Origin: Candidatus Pacearchaeota archaeon
GTDB lineage: Archaea > Nanobdellota > Nanobdellia > Pacearchaeales > GW2011-AR1
DNA length: 24,932 nt
Direction: 5' to 3'
Assembly: GCA_030699205.1 (NCBI GenBank)
Contig: JAUYJY010000062.1
Location: 1 to 24,932, forward strand
Shown: positions 14,829 to 22,162 of the stretch, one piece after another
Layout of the letters: each line of letters starts with the position of its first letter
Numbering within the stretch: position 1 is the first letter of the stretch
The notes under the pieces: generated by a model
The model's input: only the letters and a program-made list of their open reading frames with translations
What the model was told of the DNA's origin: nothing
Database searches by the model: none
Program-made: the position numbers and the translations under genes

Positions 14829-17477
14829 TTAATTTTCTGGTTTTATCGCCGTAGGTGCTTCTCCGCCGTGCCAGGTAAATCTGGGTCTTATTCTCATTGG
14901 GTAAATTCTTTCTGAATTGTCGTCTAAGATTATTGCGGAGCCTTTTAATGCAGGGAGGTTATTAAGGGATTTGTTTATGCTTTCTAATAAATAGGACTGC
15001 ATTATTTGGTTTAGTGCGTCTATGTCTGGCTTTGCTGTTACTCTGTGTGAGATGACTATGTCTGATTGAGTCATTACATCTTTGTGGATTTGTCCTGGCT
15101 GTTGTGTTGCGAGAACTAAAGAAATTCCTGGTTGACGACCCTCTCTTAATAATTGAACTAATGCGTCTGTTGCCGGGGTTTTTCCTTCTTTTGGGAGGAA
15201 TTCGTGGCAATTGTGAGTTATTAATCCATTAGACACAAAATTATGAGTTTTATCTACTGAAATATCATATACCCTTTCTTTTTCAGTCTCTTCCATTCTA
15301 AATACTTTTTCATATAATATATTATCTTTTATTCTTTTTAATGTCCATTCTTCAAAACTAGGAAATGTTTTGGGAACTCCTGGCTTGTTTTTATTATATA
15401 TCCAGTCTCTAATTTGGGCTTCTGGAAAATTTAATTCTTTGGCTATTTTTATTTTTCCAAGTCCTTTTTTTTGCAACACTAATGCTTTTTCATAAACTTT
15501 TTCTCTTTCTTGCTTTAGGAATAGTCTTGCTTTTAGATATGAAGACCATTTAATCCCTTCATTTTCTTTTTCTGTGCAATATCTGTATCCAACTTTATCT
15601 AGGAATCTTATCGTGTTTTTTATATCTTTTTTTAATGTAATCAATATCTTTATTGTTTTATCTCCATTTTTTATAATGTTGCCAGGCTTTTTAGAAATAT
15701 TACTTATCTCAATGTTTAATGATTGAAATAATTTCTTTATATCTTGAGCGTATTCAAATGCTTCTTTTTCTAGTTTTTCTAGTTTGTTGAAACTAAATCT
15801 AATTGCATTAAAGTCTCCCTTTGCATTTTTTGCACTTGTTATTTTTTGCCCATCGCTACCCATTAATGCTGCAAGAAATTCTGATTTTATTTTGTCATTT
15901 GATTCTTTTACCCATTTAGGTATTTTTGTAGGTTGCAGGGTTTTTTTCCCTTTTAATATTCCTAAATTCTCAAAATACCTATATGCTTTGAAACTTGCAT
16001 GAATACTATGGCTTGTTCCTTTAACTTTGATTTTCTTGCCCAAGTGGTTTTTTATCTCGGAATTTGTTTTTCTAGAATATATACTGCTTGATTTTAAATT
16101 TAATAGGGAAAGGTCTTTTTTAATTTTATTAAGATCTTTTGGGTCTGTTTTTCCTGAAAATCCTAGGGATTGTGTCTTTTCGCTTGCCCAACCATCTCCA
16201 AATAAATGTCCTAAAATTCTTGCCTTTATGCATTCTGGATCTTCAGAGTAATGCTGTATTATTGGGGAACCAATTTCATTTACGCTAAATGCGGAAGCAA
16301 AACCACTTCTTGTTAGAACCCGGTGTTCGGGAGTTGATTTTATTTGTTTTCCCGTCTCTGTTGTTAGTTTAATTGTTTTTCTTTCATCCTTTTCATAGAT
16401 ATTTATTATTGGTTTATGAGAAAATTCTTTTTTGCTTAAGTCATATGTCAGGACTTTTATTTCTTCTCCACTTTTGAATTTTTCAATTACTTCTTTTAGG
16501 GGAGTGTGGTTTTTTGAAGTAATTATTTCTGTTTCCCCAGTAAGACATTCGTCTATAAACAGCCAGACCAATGGAGTTTCTCTTGTTTGTTGATATGATA
16601 AATAATCTACTCCATGTTGGATTGATTGAATTTCTTCTTTTTTTCTTGCATCCATTCTTTGTTGGAACAATTTGCGGGAAACTAAGCCAATCACTAATGC
16701 TCTAACGTTAAAGGAACCTATAGAACTATATGCAGATAAATCAATTACAGAAGTTGTTCCCGGATTTACTAAGTCTTTAATTTCAGTTCCTTCATTTTTT
16801 TGGGTAGATTTTGAAAAAATCCCCCATGAATCTGCTGCTTGGAACAATGAGTATGCTACGTTTTTTGTTTCATGAGACATATTTGTTTTTTGATTTATTT
16901 CTTTTTGAATATCTTTTATTGTGAATTTTCCCTTTTCTTTTAATTCTGTTATTATGGATGTGATTAAAACTCCTTCTTGAGATGTCATTGAGATGTTAAA
17001 AGTTAGAATCCAGTCTTCTGCTTCCAATTCCGAAGGTAATAATGCAAATGCCGAATCAACAGGAATGCTTTTTTCTTTATATTCTTCTATTTTTCCTATT
17101 GGAGCGAATACTTTTACCGGGAGTTCTTTTGTTTCCAGTTTCCATTCGTCTAAAAGTGGTTTTTCTTTTTCATTTTTGAATTTCATTGTCCAGAAAATTC
17201 CCATTGTGTCAAATATTATGGGGGCAATATTTCTTGCAGATTCTGGGGGTAGATTTGAGAGTTCTTCTGCGATTACGCCGAGGCTGTAGGACTTTCCTGA
17301 ACCTCTTTTTCCTGCTACTAAAATTACATGGGACCTTGCTACGTCCATGTATAAATTATTTGATAAAGAAGTATATTGTCCCATTGTGACATATCCCTTT
17401 CCCAAGTAAATAAGTCCTGATTTCCCGAATTTTATTTTATCAGATTTATCTCTGCCAAGAATTATATCATATGCCAT
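14829..17477 (-). CDS. HerA-type (DUF87/FtsK-HerA) ATPase, intein-containing
   Basis: The 882-residue precursor would splice to a 436-aa ATPase. The mature part has an N-terminal beta-rich HerA-like region (ILGRDKSDKIKFGKSGLIYL), Walker A GKRGSGKS (56-63), Walker B VWLFIDE joined after splicing to CHEFLP (the family's h-h-D-E-x-H-x-F-L-P), the sensor stretch VLATQQP (788-794) and a C-terminal R-x-R-P-R segment. HerA proteins form hexameric DNA-pumping motors; the classical partner NurA is not encoded here, so this may be one of the additional paralogues common in archaea. The ATG at 17477 lies 26 bp from a TATA box shared with the divergent small membrane protein. The ACP-like protein follows downstream. 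Confidence 0.9.
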   Translation of the reverse strand: MAYDIILGRDKSDKIKFGKSGLIYLGKGYVTMGQYTSLSNNLYMDVARSHVILVAGKRGSGKSYSLGVIAEELSNLPPESARNIAPIIFDTMGIFWTMKFKNEKEKPLLDEWKLETKELPVKVFAPIGKIEEYKEKSIPVDSAFALLPSELEAEDWILTFNISMTSQEGVLITSIITELKEKGKFTIKDIQKEINQKTNMSHETKNVAYSLFQAADSWGIFSKSTQKNEGTEIKDLVNPGTTSVIDLSAYSSIGSFNVRALVIGLVSRKLFQQRMDARKKEEIQSIQHGVDYLSYQQTRETPLVWLFIDECLTGETEIITSKNHTPLKEVIEKFKSGEEIKVLTYDLSKKEFSHKPIINIYEKDERKTIKLTTETGKQIKSTPEHRVLTRSGFASAFSVNEIGSPIIQHYSEDPECIKARILGHLFGDGWASEKTQSLGFSGKTDPKDLNKIKKDLSLLNLKSSSIYSRKTNSEIKNHLGKKIKVKGTSHSIHASFKAYRYFENLGILKGKKTLQPTKIPKWVKESNDKIKSEFLAALMGSDGQKITSAKNAKGDFNAIRFSFNKLEKLEKEAFEYAQDIKKLFQSLNIEISNISKKPGNIIKNGDKTIKILITLKKDIKNTIRFLDKVGYRYCTEKENEGIKWSSYLKARLFLKQEREKVYEKALVLQKKGLGKIKIAKELNFPEAQIRDWIYNKNKPGVPKTFPSFEEWTLKRIKDNILYEKVFRMEETEKERVYDISVDKTHNFVSNGLITHNCHEFLPKEGKTPATDALVQLLREGRQPGISLVLATQQPGQIHKDVMTQSDIVISHRVTAKPDIDALNQIMQSYLLESINKSLNNLPALKGSAIILDDNSERIYPMRIRPRFTWHGGEAPTAIKPEN
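15210..16547 (-). mobile_element. Intein with LAGLIDADG homing endonuclease, inserted at Walker B of the ATPase
   Basis: Residues 311-756 of the precursor (446 aa). Splicing residues are complete: N-terminal C311 in CLTGETEI, block B TPEH (382-385), block F VYDISVDKTHNFVSNG, block G LITHN with penultimate H755 and terminal N756, and C757 as the +1 extein nucleophile. The endonuclease has two LAGLIDADG-like helices, ILGHLFGDG (421-429, D428) and FLAALMGSDG (534-543, D542), both with their acidic residue, so it may be active. A helix-turn-helix near 664-700 (KGLGKIKIAKELNFPEAQIRDW) is an added DNA-binding module. The insertion lies between E310 and C757, directly in the ATP-hydrolysis motif, so the unspliced ATPase should be inactive. 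Confidence 0.95.
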
Positions 17478-17498
17478 ATTTATTTTTGGGTAGAGAAG

Positions 17499-17507
17499 TT
17501 TATAAAT
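17499..17507. promoter_or_regulatory. Shared bidirectional TATA box
   Basis: TTTATAAAT is nearly self-complementary. It lies 26 bp from the ATPase start (17477, minus) and 27 bp from the small membrane protein start (17530, plus). No other TATA-like element fits in the 52-bp gap. Confidence 0.6.
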
Positions 17508-17529
17508 TTGGTTGTGTTAGTTTTTTAGA

Positions 17530-17736
17530 ATGGAATATACAAAGAAGAGGCTGTTTGGGATTTTAGTTTTTTCTGCAATTTTGCTTTTTTCTATTCTTAA
17601 TTCTAATACTGGGGTTGGACTTTCTCCATCCGAATTCGGGTATAAATTCGGGATTTTTTTAATGGCTTGTTTTGTTCTTGGGTTGATTTTAGTTCTTCTT
17701 TTATTGGTTTTATTTATTTATTATACTCAGAATTAA
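17530..17736 (+). CDS. Small two-helix membrane protein, unknown function
   Basis: A 68-aa hydrophobic protein with a short basic N-terminus (MEYTKKR), one membrane segment (LFGILVFSAILLFSI), a polar loop (NSNTGVGLSPSEFGYKF) and a second long segment (GIFLMACFVLGLILVLLLLV). It has no charged or catalytic residues in the membrane. The ATG has an ideally placed TATA box that also serves the divergent ATPase gene, which supports expression and suggests co-regulation with that ATPase. No family recognised. Confidence 0.6.
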   Translation: MEYTKKRLFGILVFSAILLFSILNSNTGVGLSPSEFGYKFGIFLMACFVLGLILVLLLLVLFIYYTQN

Positions 17737-17778
17737 AACAATGTGGTTTATTTTATTGTTTTTTTGTATGATATATGA

Positions 17779-17856
17779 CGGAAGCATTAAATATTCGTAA
17801 GCTTCCGCTAAATAGTAAACACATAAAAGTATACAGAAATTAAATGCGTTTACTAT
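17779..17856 (+). repeat. Second-type palindromic element (related plan to copies A-D)
   Basis: CGGAAGC (17779-17785) and GCTTCCG (17801-17807) form a first hairpin with a 15-nt loop. Then CTA leads into a second hairpin with arms ATAGTAAACACAT (17812-17824) and ATGCGTTTACTAT (17844-17856), which pair at 12 of 13 positions around a 19-nt loop. Copies A-D have the same CTTCCGCTAA lead, the same 13-19-13 geometry and the same ATAGT/ACTAT ends, but other inner arm bases. It occupies most of the 187-bp gap between the small membrane protein and the superoxide dismutase gene, upstream of the latter's TATA box. Confidence 0.75.
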
Positions 17857-17894
17857 ATGTCTGGAGAGAGTAAATATAATTTATGATAGAAAAT

Positions 17895-17903
17895 CTTATA
17901 TAT
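17895..17903 (+). promoter_or_regulatory. TATA box of the superoxide dismutase gene
   Basis: CTTATATAT is centred 25 bp before the ATG at 17924. This spacing decides the start against an in-frame TTG nine bases upstream. Confidence 0.6.
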
Positions 17904-17923
17904 CATAATTCTCTTTGGAGTTT

Positions 17924-18520
17924 ATGGTTTTTGAACTGAAGGCCTTACCTTATGGATTTGATGCCTTGGAACCCTATATGGATGCTAAGACTGTTGAGAT
18001 ACATTGGGGGAAGCATCATCAGGGGTATGTGAATAAGTTAAATGTTGCTTTGCAAGGAAAAGAAGAATTGTCCGATAGGGGTGCTGTCTGGATTCTTGAA
18101 AATTTAAATGAAATTCCTGATGATATTCGGACTGCTGTGAAGAATAATTGCGGAGGAATGATTAATCACGATATGTTTTGGGAAATTCTTTCTGGAGAAA
18201 AGCAAGAGTGTTTTGGGAAAATTTTAGAGAAGATAAATGAAGATTTTGGTTCTTTTGAAGATTTTAAGAAAGAGTTTACTGAAAAGAGTGTTGGGTTTTT
18301 TGGGAGTGGTTGGTGTTGGTTGGTTCTTTCTGATGGGAAGTTAGAGATAATTACTACGGGAGATCATGACTCTCCTTTGTCTCTTGGTAAAAAGCCATTG
18401 TTAGTTATAGATTTGTGGGAGCATGCTTATTACTTGAAACACCAGAATAGGAGAAATGAGTTTGTTGATAATTTTTGGAAGTTAGTTAATTGGGGGAGAG
18501 TTGAAGAATTGCTCGGTTGA
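17924..18520 (+). CDS. sod: Superoxide dismutase, Fe/Mn family
   Basis: Converts superoxide to oxygen and hydrogen peroxide in the cytosol. The 198-residue protein has metal ligands H27 (EIHWGKHH), H82 (GGMINHDMFW), D163 and H167 (VIDLWEHAYYLKHQNRR), and the usual ALPYGFDALEPYMDA opening and GWCWLVL core. The second-sphere glutamine that separates Mn from Fe enzymes is absent from both usual positions: Gly78 stands where Fe enzymes have Gln, and His148 (GDHDSPL) where Mn enzymes have Gln. Histidine there is known in a minority of archaeal and bacterial enzymes and makes metal choice hard to predict. There is no signal peptide. The gene is monocistronic with a good TATA box, downstream of the palindromic element. 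It implies exposure to oxygen. Confidence 0.95.
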   Translation: MVFELKALPYGFDALEPYMDAKTVEIHWGKHHQGYVNKLNVALQGKEELSDRGAVWILENLNEIPDDIRTAVKNNCGGMINHDMFWEILSGEKQECFGKILEKINEDFGSFEDFKKEFTEKSVGFFGSGWCWLVLSDGKLEIITTGDHDSPLSLGKKPLLVIDLWEHAYYLKHQNRRNEFVDNFWKLVNWGRVEELLG

Positions 18521-18584
18521 TTGTAGTAACTCTCTGGGGGATATAGATAGAAAAGTTTAAAAATAGATTGTTTTTTGGTTTCAT

Positions 18585-19103
18585 ATGGATGAAGAACGTA
18601 CCGCAAAGATGAACGAGATTGAGCGTAGTTATAGAAGGACTGAAAAATGGATTTTGGGGACGGCCCTTCTTGGTGTGACGACTGCTCTTGCACTTTCTAT
18701 TGCGTCCTATCGGAGTTTCACCCATGCTTCTTCTAACTTTGCTGATTTAGATAATATGGAAAGTTTTTATGCAGACGCGAAGGGTCTAGAAGAAAGAGCT
18801 AAAGCAAGTGGGGAAAGAAACACTTATGTTTTTAAAGGAGAAGAGATTGCCAGAGCTTCTCGTGATTTAGTTAGAAAGTCTGAAGAGTTGAGAGAGACAT
18901 CTGAAGGGTTGAATGATTTGATAAAGGAACATCCAGTCACAAAAGAATGGGTTGAAGCGCAGGAGAATATTGATAGGGAGACTGGTTTGGGGATTGTATA
19001 TTTTGGTTTAATGTTTGGTTTTTTAGGATTAGGATACTTGGCTAGTTTCCTTAATGATATAAAAAGATGTAGGAAATATTCAGAGCTTGAGGATTCAGAG
19101 TAA
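18585..19103 (+). CDS. Membrane protein with extracellular or cytosolic coiled coil, unknown function
   Basis: A 172-aa protein with two membrane segments, WILGTALLGVTTALALSIAS (~24-43) and GLGIVYFGLMFGFLGLGYLA (~134-153). Between them is a ~85-residue charged helical stretch (FYADAKGLEERAKASGE, then RASRDLVRKSEELRETSEGL) with heptad-like spacing. Both ends are charged and short. No enzymatic motif is present. A TATA element (AGTTTAAAAATAG, about 18554-18566) is placed 25 bp before the ATG. The gene ends exactly where the stop of rfcL begins on the other strand. The architecture suggests a membrane sensor or spacer, but I do not recognise a family. Confidence 0.7.
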   Translation: MDEERTAKMNEIERSYRRTEKWILGTALLGVTTALALSIASYRSFTHASSNFADLDNMESFYADAKGLEERAKASGERNTYVFKGEEIARASRDLVRKSEELRETSEGLNDLIKEHPVTKEWVEAQENIDRETGLGIVYFGLMFGFLGLGYLASFLNDIKRCRKYSELEDSE

Positions 19104-20270
19104 TTATTTTCTTAGAAAATCAATTTCTTCTCCGGTGAGTTTTAAAGCTGTTTGTGTTTTTGGAGAGCTTTGAAGGATTTGTTTTATGATTGGGAAATCT
19201 CTCATTGCTCTTTTAGTTGAGCAATGAACGTGTTTTGCGTATTTCTGTGCGATTGTTTTTTTCTTTGCTGTTTTTTGATTGTTAAGCCAGATTTTTAAAA
19301 TTCTTGATGGTCTTTCATATTTTGTGAATCCTGTTTTTGGCTTTTCTTTTGCGTATGAAATTCCTGCACTTTGGAATATATTTTGATATACTAAAAACCT
19401 CCAGAATTGTTGTCTGTAAATTCTTCCTCTGAATCTGTCTGCGTTTGCTAATGCAAGGTATGCTCTTGCTAATTCTTTTCCCTTATATTCTTTTGGAATG
19501 TTTTCTTCAATCCACAAGAGTATTTCATCTAAGGACATTTTTGTTTCATCAAATAAATTTTGGAAATCTGATCTTTCCTGAAATAGCTTTTTTAAGATAT
19601 TGAAGATAGTGTCTGATTTGTTTCTTTCTGAAAGGAAGTCTACATTGTCTTTTCCAACTGTATATGCTTGCAGGTCATTTAATGCGGCTCTCACGTCGCC
19701 TTGTGATTTCAAGGCTATTTGTTTTAGAAAATGAGGATTTTCTTCTATTTTTTCTATTTCTAAAACTTTTTTTAGTAATTCAACGATATCCTCTGTTTTT
19801 AATGGCTTTAATTCAACAAGCCTGCATTTTGGTCTTAGTTGTGAGAATTTTGAGTCCCATATATCATTTCCAGTCATTATTATTGGATGTGATGATTTTT
19901 GTAAAATCCTTATTAATTCCTGAACTCCCCCTCTATCTGTTCCTGTAACTCCATCCACTTCGTCCATCAAGAGGATTTTACCTCGTTTGAATAGGCTTTG
20001 CTGTTCAGATGCCGGTTTTAGAACTTCATCTAATTTTAATCTATTTCTTAAATCTGATGAGTTTAATTCAAAAATATCTAGGTCGTGTTCTTTTGCAAGT
20101 GTATGAACTAACGTCGTTTTTCCGACTCCCGCGTGTCCGTGAAGAATCAGGGCTTTTTTCTTAGGGTATTCTCTAATAAATTTTTCTATTTCCTTTATTG
20201 CTTCTGTCTGACCTATGATTTCCTTGTAGGATTTTGGCCTGTATTTTTCTGCGAAGTTTAAGGATGACAT
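19104..20270 (-). CDS. rfcL: Replication factor C, large subunit
   Basis: Part of the clamp loader that opens PCNA and places it on primed DNA, working with four small subunits. The 388 residues include the N-terminal EKYRPKSYKEIIGQ box, Walker A HGHAGVGKTT (K51), Walker B LLMDEVDG (D103, E104), sensor 1 (IIMTGND) and the large-subunit signature LRPKCRLVELKPL, which replaces the SRC finger of small subunits. A helical collar domain follows. It ends at LTGEEIDFLRK without the charged tail and PCNA-binding box that many archaeal large subunits carry after this point. A minus-strand TATA box (20291-20300) lies ~26 bp upstream. The small-subunit gene is 3.4 kb away, not adjacent. Confidence 0.95.
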   Translation of the reverse strand: MSSLNFAEKYRPKSYKEIIGQTEAIKEIEKFIREYPKKKALILHGHAGVGKTTLVHTLAKEHDLDIFELNSSDLRNRLKLDEVLKPASEQQSLFKRGKILLMDEVDGVTGTDRGGVQELIRILQKSSHPIIMTGNDIWDSKFSQLRPKCRLVELKPLKTEDIVELLKKVLEIEKIEENPHFLKQIALKSQGDVRAALNDLQAYTVGKDNVDFLSERNKSDTIFNILKKLFQERSDFQNLFDETKMSLDEILLWIEENIPKEYKGKELARAYLALANADRFRGRIYRQQFWRFLVYQNIFQSAGISYAKEKPKTGFTKYERPSRILKIWLNNQKTAKKKTIAQKYAKHVHCSTKRAMRDFPIIKQILQSSPKTQTALKLTGEEIDFLRK

Positions 20271-20402
20271 ATTAAGAATTATAATTATAGGTTTATATTA
20301 ATTCTCGTGTTAAATCTATTTATTTTGAGGGTGTGGTTTTGATGTGGATTTAATTGTTGGATTATTTTTAGGGTTATTTTTCTTTGGCTTGATAGGGTGT
20401 AT

Positions 20403-20462
20403 ATTAAATGCATAAAAGCATATGGAAATTAAATGCATAAAAGTATATGGGAATTAAATGCC
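20403..20462 (+). repeat. 25-bp tandem repeat (iteron-like), about 2.4 units
   Basis: Units begin ATTAAATGCATAAAAG at 20403 and 20428, and a third begins ATTAAATGC at 20453 before diverging. The period is exactly 25 bp. The segment 20436-20461 matches the loop and inner arm of the palindromic element at 17822-17847 in 23 of 26 bases. It lies in the 256-bp gap between divergent rfcL and the acyltransferase gene. Otherwise the gap has the two TATA boxes (20291-20300 minus; 20496-20505 plus) and a G/T-rich stretch without features. Operator, iteron or repeat remnant are all possible. Confidence 0.75.
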
Positions 20463-20526
20463 TTGAATATATCCATATAATTATTTTCTGCAAAAATTTA
20501 AAAATTGATTAATTTAAAATAAGATT

Positions 20527-21366
20527 ATGAGTGGCTCAGAAAAATTAAGGCATATTGGTTTTGATTCCCTGTGTAGTTATGCAGAGAGTAAAAAAGGGAC
20601 AAGGTACATACATTCTTTAGCTCCCAATTTGTCTGTTGAAGGTGCCGATAATGCTAAGAGAATTATTGGGGAGAATCCTGTGCTTTATGCTGTGAACCAT
20701 CAATCAATGCTTGATTATTTCTTGCCTTTGTGGGGTGTTTTGGGAAGCGGTCTTCCTTTTGCGAGGGCTATCGCCGGGAGCAATTTGAATAATTGGTTTG
20801 TTAGAACTTTTTTATTTGACATGGCTCCTTGGGGAGTCATATGGCATTCTAAAGATGATGGGCGTGATATGAGGGGGTATATGAAAGCAGTTATTGATGC
20901 TTTTGGTCGAGGGGATTCAGTTTTAGTTTTTCCAGAGGGGACAAGAAATAGGCATCCAGAGAAAGGGCTTGCAGAATTTAAGACTCCTTTTTTTCGGCTT
21001 GTTGTTTCTGCACAAGATAGGATTGACAAGGAAAGAGATTCAAGAGAGATTTATGTTTGTCCTGTTGCTTGCAACTATGATAAAATTCCAGAAGATGGTT
21101 TTTTTGAAAGGATTGACCAACCAAGAACGCCTATTGGGAGAATGAAATATTATTTTTGGGATTTTTGGGCAGGTTTTCGTTGGAGGCATTTTGTTTCTGA
21201 AGAATCTAAAGGGAATACAATAGTTAGATTTGGAACTCCTGTGGCTTTAAGAGATATTGCCGGAGAGGGGAATAAGTATGAAAAAGCGGAAAGGATTTGT
21301 GAAGCAGTTAGGGGAAGATTGGAGACTCTTCTTAGTGTTATAAAAGAAGAAACAGCTAGGCGTTGA
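20527..21366 (+). CDS. PlsC/LPLAT-like acyltransferase
   Basis: A 279-aa protein of the 1-acyl-glycerol-3-phosphate acyltransferase superfamily. It has block I NHQSMLD (HX4D: H58, D63), block III FPEGTRNR (135-142), and a block IV-like VCPVACNYDKIP. The region between has GLPFARAIAGSNLNN as substrate-side loop. A long hydrophobic N-terminal helix is missing, so it is probably peripheral to the membrane. Archaeal lipids are ether-linked, so the usual fatty-acyl substrates are not expected. The enzyme may acylate another molecule, or the organism may use lipids from a host or from its own bacterial-type genes. A TATA box (ATTTAAAAAT) sits 27 bp upstream. Downstream lies the probable acquired island. 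Confidence 0.87.
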   Translation: MSGSEKLRHIGFDSLCSYAESKKGTRYIHSLAPNLSVEGADNAKRIIGENPVLYAVNHQSMLDYFLPLWGVLGSGLPFARAIAGSNLNNWFVRTFLFDMAPWGVIWHSKDDGRDMRGYMKAVIDAFGRGDSVLVFPEGTRNRHPEKGLAEFKTPFFRLVVSAQDRIDKERDSREIYVCPVACNYDKIPEDGFFERIDQPRTPIGRMKYYFWDFWAGFRWRHFVSEESKGNTIVRFGTPVALRDIAGEGNKYEKAERICEAVRGRLETLLSVIKEETARR

Positions 21367-21500
21367 TAGCTTTATGATATATGTTTTTGATTAGTTATAA
21401 TTGATGATGAATTTGGTGATGAAGTATTAGAAAGATTGCAATCTTATATTGGGCGAAGCGAACTATCTCGCAGAAAATCCGAGGCGTTGGGTGGGGGGTG
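21367..21500. other. Intergenic stretch with a GC-rich strip at the island's edge
   Basis: The first part is ordinary AT-rich spacer. From about 21452 to 21502 the base composition changes abruptly (GGGCGAAGCGAAC, CCGAGGCG, GGGTGGGGGGTGC), just before the end of the SGNH hydrolase gene on the other strand. No gene or RNA is recognised in it. It resembles the strips after 22146 and 22685. Confidence 0.4.
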
Positions 21501-22103
21501 CTACAATAATTTTTTATCTAATAGGAAATCTTTAATCTTTAAGAATAATTTTTGGTGCCCTTTTGAATTTAGGTGCAAACCATCTTCAAAATCTTCATTT
21601 TTTATCAAATCAGAAATCTCTAAATAATGAATTTTGTTTTTATTAGAAATATCTTTTATTTTTTGATTATATAGAGAGAGATTTTGATTTGTGTAATGAT
21701 AATCGGTTGCCCAAGGGATGGGAGTAGTCTTTGGTTCATCGACTTTTTTACAACCTATGAAAATTATGACATCGGTAAATTTTTTGGCTTTGTCTATTAG
21801 CTTTTGAAGATTTTTTTCAAATTGCTGAGGCGAGACCATTTGTTTGTTCTGAGATTTCACATAAATCGAATCATTATCGCCTATTGAAAAAATGATTAAT
21901 GTAGGTTGTCGAGCTTCAGCTTCAATATCAAATCTTTTCAAAAGCTCGTTTGTCGTATCACCAGAAACTCCGAGAGTATATGTAAAAATGTCATAATTTT
22001 CTGAATCTAAAAAAAGTCGCAATCTGTTAGCCCATCCTGATTTTTCATAATCCCATGCACCCCATACAGACGAGGCACCAAAAATACAAATTGTTTTATC
22101 CAT
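21501..22103 (-). CDS. SGNH/GDSL-type esterase-lipase
   Basis: A 200-aa hydrolase of ester or acetyl groups; substrate unknown. The four SGNH blocks can be placed: block I FGASSVWG with nucleophile S11 (the Asp of GDS is Ala), block II LGVSGDTT (G45 or G48), block III SIGDNDS with N77, and block V DGLHLNSKGH with D174 and H177. It has no signal peptide, so it acts in the cytosol. It is the last of three minus-strand genes separated by 59-123 bp gaps with unusual GC-rich strips, which together look acquired, probably from a bacterium. Confidence 0.88.
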   Translation of the reverse strand: MDKTICIFGASSVWGAWDYEKSGWANRLRLFLDSENYDIFTYTLGVSGDTTNELLKRFDIEAEARQPTLIIFSIGDNDSIYVKSQNKQMVSPQQFEKNLQKLIDKAKKFTDVIIFIGCKKVDEPKTTPIPWATDYHYTNQNLSLYNQKIKDISNKNKIHYLEISDLIKNEDFEDGLHLNSKGHQKLFLKIKDFLLDKKLL

Positions 22104-22162
22104 ATTTATACTAAATAAAAGCTAATTTAATAAGATTTCCTTTTGTGCTCCGTAGCACGCAG

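Noticed and set aside
14962..15210. 82-codon minus-strand frame
   Set aside because: It is an out-of-frame reading of the C-terminal extein of the ATPase, Arg/Asn/Ser-rich without any motif.
20403..20462. CRISPR array
   Set aside because: Units are directly adjacent with no spacers, only two to three units exist, and no cas genes lie in the window.
21436..21627. 63-codon plus-strand frame
   Set aside because: It spans the GC-rich strip and the antisense of the SGNH hydrolase; it is arginine/serine-rich by composition and has no promoter.
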